In this document: piece by piece, positions 18,647-26,700 of the stretch
How positions within the stretch are numbered: the first letter of the stretch is position 1
Layout: each line of letters starts with the position of its first letter
From: a virus
IMG/VR virus record: IMGVR_UViG_3300027631_000085
Span: 1 to 30,750 of that record
Length of the DNA: 30,750 nt
Direction: 5' to 3' (one strand)
Made by a program: the position numbers and the translations under genes
Notes under the pieces: generated by a model
Told to the model about the DNA's origin: nothing
Seen by the model: only the letters and a program-made list of their open reading frames with translations
Database searches by the model: none

Positions 18647-18679
18647 ATTTGGTAATATCAAATATTTGTAGTATATTTG
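18647..18679 (+). promoter_or_regulatory. Bacteroidota-type promoter for the primase/recombination genes
   Basis: TTTG at 18648-18651 and TATATTTG at 18672-18679, 20 nt apart, match the known Bacteroidota housekeeping consensus (TTTG, 19-21 nt, TAnnTTTG) exactly. The predicted transcription start is only a few bases past 18679, practically at the GTG at 18684, so the mRNA would be leaderless or nearly so. The -33 box lies within an inverted repeat, ATTTG-N7-CAAAT (18647-18663), a possible operator. This is the only sizeable gap lacking the ATATTTAT motif. Confidence 0.75.
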
Positions 18680-18683
18680 TGAT

Positions 18684-19625
18684 GTGTTAAGTAATAATGA
18701 TAAGAATAAGGTAATTAATGCCCTTACTAATGTATTGGGCCATGGTCTTACGTTGAGAGGCAACGAATTGGCATTTCACTGTCCATTCTGCAATCATCAT
18801 AAGCCGAAACTCCAAGTCAATACCGAAACTCAAAAGTGGCATTGTTGGACTTGCAATAGTGGTGGTAAAAAACTGACATCTTTACTTCGTAAATTAGATG
18901 TAGATAGAAAAACTATATCTCTTATTAGAGAAATCTATGGCGATAGTAATTGGACACCACAACAAGAAGATGCTGAAACAAAGGTATTCATCCAACTTCC
19001 AAAAGAATTTATTTCATTAGCAGAAGAAGCAAAGGGATTTAACCCAGAATATAAACATGCTATGTTTTACCTTACTCAACGAGGAATTGGTATAAAGGAA
19101 ATAGTTAAATATAATATTGGATATTGCAAAGATGGATTATATAGTAGGAGAGTTATTATCCCATCATATGATTTAAATGGTCAATTAAACTACTTTGTTT
19201 CTCGTTCATATTATTCTGAAGAGAAGATGAAATATAAAAATCCACCAATCAGTAAAAATATAATAGCATTTGAATCGCAAGTTAATTGGAATGAACCAAT
19301 TATATTATGTGAGGGTGTATTTGATGCAATAACAATTAAAAGAAATGCTATCCCATTATTGGGTAAGTTCCCATCGAAACAATTAGTTGAGAAAATATTT
19401 ATGAGTGGAGTTACTGATATCGTTATTTCATTGGATAATGATGCTATTAATGAAGCACTTAAAGCAGCTGATTATTTCAGAAAGCAGGGAATATGTGTAA
19501 AGATGATGTATCTTAGAGATAAAGATGCATCGGAAATGGGTTATACAAATTTTTATGAAGAACTAAAGAAAACTAAAGAGTTTTCATCCGAAGAATTACT
19601 ATTAAGCAAAATAAATAGTTTATGA
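18684..19625 (+). CDS. DnaG-type DNA primase (gp61-like role)
   Basis: 313 residues. It would make RNA primers for lagging-strand synthesis with the phage helicase. A zinc ribbon has Cys33-x2-Cys36 and Cys54-x2-Cys57. A TOPRIM domain follows, with Glu210 in the LCEGVFDAI segment and Asp251-x-Asp253 in SLDND. It is short for a bacterial DnaG and has no fused helicase domain. The start is GTG: no in-frame ATG precedes the zinc ribbon, and an in-frame TAG lies at 18669. The Bacteroidota-type promoter ends 4 nt before it, implying a leaderless mRNA. Its TGA overlaps the ATG of the next gene (ATGA), so primase and the recombination protein are coupled. Confidence 0.9.
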   Translation: MLSNNDKNKVINALTNVLGHGLTLRGNELAFHCPFCNHHKPKLQVNTETQKWHCWTCNSGGKKLTSLLRKLDVDRKTISLIREIYGDSNWTPQQEDAETKVFIQLPKEFISLAEEAKGFNPEYKHAMFYLTQRGIGIKEIVKYNIGYCKDGLYSRRVIIPSYDLNGQLNYFVSRSYYSEEKMKYKNPPISKNIIAFESQVNWNEPIILCEGVFDAITIKRNAIPLLGKFPSKQLVEKIFMSGVTDIVISLDNDAINEALKAADYFRKQGICVKMMYLRDKDASEMGYTNFYEELKKTKEFSSEELLLSKINSL

Positions 19626-22600
19626 AAAGATTAAAAACAATCTACCACATTGCCGATGTACATATTCGTAATGTACAAAGACATAAAGAGTACAGAAAAG
19701 TATTTGAAACAATGTTTGAAGAAATTCGCAAAAGAGGAACGGAAAATTCACTCATCTACTTAGCAGGCGATATTGCACATGCTAAATTGGAATTATCTCC
19801 TGAATTAGTTAGAGAGATAAGTTGGTTATTTACAGAATGTTCTAAACATTGTGAAACAATCCTTATTACGGGTAATCACGATTGTAATATGAATAACTCC
19901 GATAGATTAGATGTACTTACTCCAATCGTAGAAGCATTAAACTTACCAAACTTTACATATTTAAGAGATACTCAAATATATTCTATTGGTGGAATTGATT
20001 TTGGCGTGTTTAGTATCTTTGATGATAAAAAGAATTGGCCAAAAGCTGATACATTATCGGGCAATAAGAAGATTGCTTTATTTCACGGACCCGTTGATAA
20101 TTCACAAACCGATGTTGGATATGTAGTATCATCTCGTCATTTCACTACCGATATGTTCGATGGATATGATTTGGCTCTATTGGGGGATATTCATAAAAGA
20201 CAAACTATGATTTCACCAAGCGGATGTAAAGTAGTTTATGCTGGTTCATTAGTACAGCAAAACTTTGGTGAGAGTTTAAATGGACACGGATTTTTAGCTT
20301 GGGATTTAGATTCTATGAAATATGAGGCAATTGATATTCCAAACGAATATGGTTATTATACATTGGATATCGATAATGGTAAAGTTCCAATTGTAACCGA
20401 TATGCCAAAGAAGCCTCGTTTAAGAGTTCGTTTATCAAATACGGATTCGGCTGATACCAAAAAAGTAATTACTGAAATTAAAATGAGATATGGTGTAGAA
20501 GATTTCACAATCATCAGAACCGACTCATTTAATAAGCAAAAGACTGGCAATCGTTTGAGTAAATTAGATTTTGAAGATGTAACGGATATTAATCATCAAA
20601 ATACATTGATAAGAGATTACGTTCAAAGAATGATGCCGTTTACAACTACCCCAGATTTGGATGCGTTGGAAGTTATCAATAGAGATATCAATAGTAGAAT
20701 AACGCAAGAAGAAATACATAGAAATATTCATTGGAAACCTATTAAGTTTACATTCAGTAATATGTTCTCATATGGTGAAAAAAATAAAATTGATTTCCAA
20801 AAGATTGGTGGATTGATGGGATTATTTGCTCCAAATGCAGCCGGTAAATCTTCTCTATTTGATGCGATATCATTTTGTTTATACGATAAGAGTAGTAGAG
20901 CTTATAAGGCTCAAAATATTATGAACAATCGTAAATCGGATTTCGAATGTGAACTACATTTTCAAGTAAACGGAATCGATTTCTATATTAACAGAACCGC
21001 TAAAACAATTAACAAAGGAAAGAACGTTAAAGTAGATGTTCAATTTTGGAAAGAAGAGGGTGGAGTTAGAACATCTTTAAATGGTACGGAACGTAGAGAT
21101 ACAAATGCCGTAATTGAACAATATGTTGGTAAGTATGAAGATTTCGTATTGACTGCTCTATCGTTGCAAGGCAATAACTCTATATTCATTGATAAATCGC
21201 AAAGTGAGAGAAAGGATTTGCTTGCTCAATTTATGGGATTAAATGTTTTTGATAAATTATATGAAACAGCTACCGAAGATATTAAAGAAGTAGCAGTTCT
21301 TATTAAGAACTTTAAGAAAACCGATTTCACATCCGAATTAGCTGAAAAAGCATTAGAGAAACAAACTAAAAAATCCGAATTAAGGGGATTAGAAAAAACC
21401 TTAGAAAGTAGGTCAATTGATGTAACCGACTTATCTGATAGAATATTGGGATTAACAAAAGAGTTGGTGCCAGTAGATGGTAATTTAGATTTAGAAACAT
21501 TAGAAAAGAAAAAAAACGATATTGGTAGAGATATATTGCACGTACTTTCGGAAGAGAAAATTAAAAAAGGAAAGTTAGATGAATATACCGAATCTATATC
21601 TGAAATTTCAAAATCGATTGAAGAAAAGAAATATATCAATGAGCAACCAATTGAAGAAGCTAAAAAGGAATGGGATGTATTGAAGGGTGAAATTAATAAC
21701 ACCGAAAGATATATCGCATTAGTAGAACAATCATTGGAATCTAATAGAGAAAAACTTACACATTTGGCTCAGCACGAATATGACCCGAATTGTAACTTTT
21801 GTATGAACAATGTGTTTGTAAAGGATGCAAAAGAAACCGAACAAAGAGTTGAAGAGCAAATAGCTGATTTAGAAGAAATGCATGGTAAATTAAATTCGTT
21901 AATTAACCAAGCAAGCCGATTAGCAGATGTTGATGAGCAATGGGATGATTTGGTTGAGTTAAAATCTAAATATCAGAAAGCAATTGTAATCAAAGAAAAA
22001 ACTATTGCAGAATTAAACGGATTTACAACTCAACAACAATTGTATGATAATCAGTTGGAACAAGTTAAAGCTGATATTCAAAAATATCACGATAATGAAG
22101 ATACTATTAAACGTAATAAACAAATAGAATCGGTAATTACTGGGTTGAATAAAACTAAAAGTGAAATTGAATCGGAAATCAAATCAATCAATAAAGATAT
22201 TGCAGGATTAAATGGCTCTATTTCTTCATTAGAATCGTTTATAGAGGGGATAAAGCAAAAGATGGGTGATGTTAAGGACTTGGAAGAAAAGAACCGACTA
22301 TACACCTATTATTTAGATGCTGTGAAGCGTGATGGAGTTCCATATGAATTGATTTCTAAAGCAATGCCAGTTATTGAAAATGAAATCAATAATATATTAG
22401 GACAGGTTGTTGATTTTAGTATTGTAATGGATATTGATGGTAAGAATATCAATGCAAAGATTGTTTACGAAGACCAAGAATGGCCGTTGGAGATGTGTAG
22501 TGGTATGGAGAAGTTTGTAAGTGGATTAGCAATCAGAGTTGCTCTAATCAATATATGTAACTTACCTCGTCCAAACTTCTTAGTAATTGATGAAGGATTT

Positions 22601-22768
22601 GGTACATTGGATGCAAATAACTTATCATCACTATTTATGATGATGCAGTATTTGAAAACTCAATTCGATTTCATTTGGATGATTTCTCACTTAGAACAAA
22701 TGAGAGATATCGTAGATGGATTAATAGAGATAAAGAAAGTAGATGGATTCAGTAAAATTGATTTTTAA
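19622..22768 (+). CDS. Fused Mre11/SbcD-Rad50/SbcC recombination protein (gp47-gp46 fusion)
   Basis: 1048 residues. Residues about 1-345 are a metallophosphoesterase with Asp12-x-His14, Asp50 in GDIAH, Asn85-His86 in GNHDC, His155 and His191 in GDIHKRQ. From about 360 on is an SMC-type ATPase: Walker A GLFAPNAAGKSS (Lys409), long coiled coils either side of a zinc hook (Cys724-x2-Cys727), an ABC signature (CSGMEKFVSG), Walker B VIDE (Asp990-Glu991), a D-loop (GTLDANN) and an H-loop (MISHLEQ). In T4 these are two proteins, gp47 and gp46, that resect DNA ends and start recombination-dependent replication. The fused chain is longer than the T4 pair together (about 900). All key residues are present, so it is probably active. 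Both ends overlap neighbours (ATGA, TAATG). Confidence 0.93.
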   Translation: MKRLKTIYHIADVHIRNVQRHKEYRKVFETMFEEIRKRGTENSLIYLAGDIAHAKLELSPELVREISWLFTECSKHCETILITGNHDCNMNNSDRLDVLTPIVEALNLPNFTYLRDTQIYSIGGIDFGVFSIFDDKKNWPKADTLSGNKKIALFHGPVDNSQTDVGYVVSSRHFTTDMFDGYDLALLGDIHKRQTMISPSGCKVVYAGSLVQQNFGESLNGHGFLAWDLDSMKYEAIDIPNEYGYYTLDIDNGKVPIVTDMPKKPRLRVRLSNTDSADTKKVITEIKMRYGVEDFTIIRTDSFNKQKTGNRLSKLDFEDVTDINHQNTLIRDYVQRMMPFTTTPDLDALEVINRDINSRITQEEIHRNIHWKPIKFTFSNMFSYGEKNKIDFQKIGGLMGLFAPNAAGKSSLFDAISFCLYDKSSRAYKAQNIMNNRKSDFECELHFQVNGIDFYINRTAKTINKGKNVKVDVQFWKEEGGVRTSLNGTERRDTNAVIEQYVGKYEDFVLTALSLQGNNSIFIDKSQSERKDLLAQFMGLNVFDKLYETATEDIKEVAVLIKNFKKTDFTSELAEKALEKQTKKSELRGLEKTLESRSIDVTDLSDRILGLTKELVPVDGNLDLETLEKKKNDIGRDILHVLSEEKIKKGKLDEYTESISEISKSIEEKKYINEQPIEEAKKEWDVLKGEINNTERYIALVEQSLESNREKLTHLAQHEYDPNCNFCMNNVFVKDAKETEQRVEEQIADLEEMHGKLNSLINQASRLADVDEQWDDLVELKSKYQKAIVIKEKTIAELNGFTTQQQLYDNQLEQVKADIQKYHDNEDTIKRNKQIESVITGLNKTKSEIESEIKSINKDIAGLNGSISSLESFIEGIKQKMGDVKDLEEKNRLYTYYLDAVKRDGVPYELISKAMPVIENEINNILGQVVDFSIVMDIDGKNINAKIVYEDQEWPLEMCSGMEKFVSGLAIRVALINICNLPRPNFLVIDEGFGTLDANNLSSLFMMMQYLKTQFDFIWMISHLEQMRDIVDGLIEIKKVDGFSKIDF

Positions 22769-23502
22769 TGTTAGTAGATAATAAATTCCTTTATATTAGT
22801 TTACCAAGATGTGCATCAACCGCATTTCAAATATCTTGTATTAAAAATAATATAAACATACAACACGCTAGAGGGTTTATCGATAACATTATATCATCAA
22901 CAAATACTTTATTAGATATTCAAACTCTAAAAGATAATACACCCCATTATCACGAATCTTGTTCAGAATTATTTGATAAATTTGGAAATAATTATGAAAT
23001 AATATCGGTAAAACGAGATAGGCATATGCGATTTATATCTTGTTGGGAACACGTTATTCACGAGCTTGAAATTAAAAACGAATATGATATTGCAAATATT
23101 TTAAAAGAATTAGATGAAAATGATATTTTATATTATACATCAAACGATATAGTGGATATTGATAGTATGAATCTAATAGTTACTTCGTTTATAAAAAAAT
23201 ATTCAATAGAACCTAAAACGGATTTTGCTAAATTATATTTACCGACTATGCTTGGTATCCAATTTAACGCAATTTCAGAATGGCATGAGCATAATCCAAA
23301 TATTATATGGTTCGATTTTGATAAGTTGTATGAATTAGAAGAATGGGTATCGAATAAATTGGGAAACCCTTTTAAATTAGAGAGATTGAACTCAAGTAAG
23401 CATATAGAATGTAACTTAAAACGTACTGATAATTTTATTAAAAAATATAATAAAATATATGATAGTTATGATTTTAGAAAAGAGAAAAAAACTTTAATAT
23501 AG
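22768..23502 (+). CDS. Sulfotransferase-like protein
   Basis: 244 residues. The N-terminal KFLYISLPRCASTAF (6-20) looks like the 5'-phosphosulfate loop of PAPS-dependent sulfotransferases. YEIISVKRDRHMRFISCWEH (76-95), with Arg83 and Ser91, looks like the 3'-phosphate-binding motif. Such enzymes move sulfate from PAPS to sugars, proteins or small molecules; the substrate here is unknown. Family members are usually about 250-350 residues, so this is compact. The ATG overlaps the stop of the recombination gene (TAATG), so it is expressed with the replication block, yet it precedes the tail fibre, where glycan-modifying genes often sit. It ends in TAG, 6 nt from the end of the convergent gene. 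The family call is by motif; catalysis is unproven. Confidence 0.65.
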   Translation: MLVDNKFLYISLPRCASTAFQISCIKNNINIQHARGFIDNIISSTNTLLDIQTLKDNTPHYHESCSELFDKFGNNYEIISVKRDRHMRFISCWEHVIHELEIKNEYDIANILKELDENDILYYTSNDIVDIDSMNLIVTSFIKKYSIEPKTDFAKLYLPTMLGIQFNAISEWHEHNPNIIWFDFDKLYELEEWVSNKLGNPFKLERLNSSKHIECNLKRTDNFIKKYNKIYDSYDFRKEKKTLI

Positions 23503-23508
23503 ATGGGA

Positions 23509-23688
23509 TTAGTAAGATTGACTTTTTACCTTATCAGCTCTTAACACACCCGCTTGAGGTTTAGTTACACCAATGTGTTTCTTAATTAAGTTCTCAACTA
23601 AACTCCCCATCTTAAACCCGTGTTCTTCACAATAATTTTTGAGAAGTTCATGGGTTTCTTTTTTTATTTGAAGCATTGCATATTTCAT
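23509..23688 (-). CDS. Small ribbon-helix-helix DNA-binding protein
   Basis: 59 residues, the only convincing minus-strand gene. Residues 3-8 (YAMLQI) form a short strand, 10-23 (KETHELLKNYCEEH) a first helix, then a Gly-Phe-Lys-Met turn, and 28-39 (GSLVENLIKKHI) a second helix: the CopG/Arc/MetJ layout. A basic 20-residue tail follows. Such proteins dimerise and bind operators through the paired strands. It is convergent with the sulfotransferase (6-nt gap) and divergent from the giant tail fibre. Its leader holds an ATATTTAT copy 38 nt upstream of the ATG. It probably represses its own gene or the fibre gene; that is inference. A second Met at residue 5 is a possible start. Confidence 0.75.
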   Translation of the reverse strand: MKYAMLQIKKETHELLKNYCEEHGFKMGSLVENLIKKHIGVTKPQAGVLRADKVKSQSY

Positions 23689-23785
23689 AATTTTATATTT
23701 CTTTAGTTTTTATTAGTTTTCTTTATATAAATATGAGTTATTTATTTTTTGAAGATATTTATTAGTATAAAATATTTCAAATACA
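23689..23785. promoter_or_regulatory. Divergent regulatory region with paired opposite ATATTTAT motifs
   Basis: A 97-nt, very A+T-rich gap between divergent genes. ATATTTAT on the minus strand (23727-23734) faces the ribbon-helix-helix gene; ATATTTAT on the plus strand (23755-23762) faces the fibre gene, 23 nt before its ATG. The two form an inverted pair 20 nt apart. No TAnnTTTG-type promoter is visible. It is a plausible operator site for the small regulator. Confidence 0.5.
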
Positions 23786-26700
23786 ATGGCATTAATACAA
23801 AAAACTTTATTTCCCGAAAATTTAGATAGATACAATGTATTTGTAGAAGATACAACCCCAAACAGTAGATATTTCAATATAACTGAATTACCTGATACAT
23901 TCACAGGTGGTAAAAATGCTTTTCTTATAGCTGGTGCACCTGAATTGGTAGCCGATACTTTAATAAAAATAGAAATTAAAGACGCCGCTGGGAATATTAT
24001 ATATCACGAGCCTGGCGAAGGTAGTATGATAACTACCATAAATGGCGACCAATTTACAAGTGAATATTATGAAGGGGTATCTAAAGTTGTATCCGTATAT
24101 GTGTACCCAGGCGATACTGCATACGGGCCGTGTACAATTACAATTTTAGGAGAATTAAGTTCATATTATGATAATAATGGATTAGTATCACCTATACCAT
24201 TAAATTGGGAAGGACAATATAATGTTAAGTGGCAAAAAACTATTAATGTAAATCCTACATTAGCAAATACCACTAAAATACGTTTTTATAGAAGACCAAG
24301 CGTATCTATTAATGAATTAATTTCACCGGTTTATAGAATAGAAAGTGGTTTAAAAATAAATACGGGAATAAACCAATCGTTTGCCAATATCAAATTATCA
24401 AATTTAGAAACTTTTGCCGGAGATGTTAAACGTATAAAAGTTTTTAGAACATCATTGGGAGATATTTCTGATTATGATATGATTCAGGATATATTAGTTG
24501 AATCAAAGGAATTATTAACATCATATGATTTAAGTGGTAGTGTAGTTGGAAATACGGGAACATTAACATCTGAAACTTTTAAAAGTTATTGGAATACTGG
24601 TTCATTAAATGCTACATTAGATTCGACTAGAGTTGAAGCAGGCGTAAAATTAAAAGGAGCGGGTAATTTTACATATTCCGCATCTTTGGATTTAAAAAGT
24701 ACAAATACTTACGAATTAAATTTAGATGCATTTTATTCAGCATCAACTCCAAGTAATTTAGGAATATACATATTATCAGGCTCAACAAGCAGTAGTATTG
24801 GTACATTAAATGGAATTAGCCCAACTAAAAATTTATTAGATACAACTATTCCATTTAAACTTGATAAAGAGTTTTCTCCCGCTACTTTATATTTTTCACA
24901 ATCACAGGGAGAATGGAATTTAGGAAATATTAGTTTAAGGCTATCGGAAGATACCGCATTTTCGCCAGATGAAGTTTCATTTGTAACAACAATGCCAACT
25001 GTTGTTGGTAATGAAGATTATAATTTCAAATTTGAATTTTATGATGTAAATAATAATTACGTTCCGGTTATGGTTACCGGAAGTGCAAATTTTACGGGAG
25101 GTTCAAACGCTATTACAAAATTATTAACATTTGAATCGGATAGAACGGCATTTCGTTTTAGTACAGGCTCATATGCAAACCCACCAAATCAAAATGTAAA
25201 ATTTAAAACAATAAAAACAAATTTTACAGGCTCAATAACATATGCATCATCCGCATTTGATGTTGGTGGTACTTATATTACACCAGCTTCGTATGCAGGA
25301 ACTTATCCTGGTTGGTTTACATCACAAAATGATAATGGTGCGCTTTTAAGTATTGCAAGTTTTAGTGGAAGTGTTAGTAGTGTATTAGTTGGTTCAATTG
25401 TATATACTGCATCGTGTGAAGGATTTGAAGAATATGAAACCATATATAGATTTGAGGATGGTGATAATGCACCCGGTGTATTTGTAACGGCAAATACTAA
25501 TCAATTCATTTATAAAGCAACCGATTTATCATTAAATCCAACGGGGCAAGTTATTACAATAGAAGCTAAACGTAAAAACTTAGCATCAGCAACAACTCCA
25601 TTAACTGTAAATTCTGGAAGTGGAAAACCACCATTGACATTGGTATCTACGAATGCAACAAATGGAGTAGATACTTACACATTAGCCGGCTCAACATATC
25701 CATTTGGAACGAATGAAAGTATTTATTATATATCAGGTTCAGACCAATTTGGTAACCAATTTTCAGATGCAATTAAAATAACACCTGTAAAAATATTAGA
25801 TGGGTTTTCAATTGGAGCAAGTAATGAAAATACATCATTTCCTGCTAATTCAGTTGGTTCAGTAATTGGTGGGTTTGCTGCAAGTAGTGGTTCTATAACA
25901 GTTAAAGTTGGTAATGAAGATATAAGTTATGCATCTCCTATTGCAAATAATAAATTTAGTGCAAGTATTTCATCAACCTCCGGATTAACCGCAAATACAT
26001 TTAACGGAACAAACTATTCGATAAATGCTTTAAGTGCAGATAGTGGTTCTTTAACTCTATTAGTAAAATATCAAGATGGAGGCGGAACTATAATAAGTTC
26101 TTCAAAAGAAATAACATATTCAAAAGTTAAAAAAGCTGCACCAGTTTTAAGTTTCATAGTTGGTAACAATACTCAAGTAGTTACTGCAAAATCAACGGGT
26201 GCACAAATTGATTCATTTGTAACTGCAAATTTATCAGTAATCGAAACATATGATGGTGTTAGTTCTACTAAAACATTAACTGCGGCACCTACTACTACGG
26301 CTACAAATTCATACACAATTGGTGCTAAAACGGCTACCACAATTGCGTTACCAAATATGGCAAATGGTACGGATTCGGTTGATATAACAATAGCAGGTTC
26401 AGTAGTTGATTCGGAAAATACAACAAGAAATGTTTATGGTAGTATATCATTAGCAAAAACCAAAAAAGCAGTACCAAGCGTAAGAATATCGGCAACTCCA
26501 CAATCTCAAACTGTTGCAGCAAATGCAGCTGGTACGCAAACCGGCGCATTGGCAAATGTAACAATAAGTGCTTTAGAAGGAACTACCGATAGATTTACAT
26601 CAATGGTAATTCAAGGAACACCCGTTGGATTTTCAACTGCTCCAACTGTTAGTGGTGCAACGTTAACAATGACATCGGCTATTATGAACGCAGATGAAGC

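Noticed and set aside
21226-21702. 158-codon minus-strand frame inside the recombination gene
   Set aside because: Ser/Phe-rich shadow of coiled-coil coding sequence.
23724-23734. T4-type late promoter TATAAATA on the plus strand
   Set aside because: The word is the reverse complement of the recurrent ATATTTAT motif; no other plus gene has TATAAATA in this position, so it is read as the minus-strand copy.
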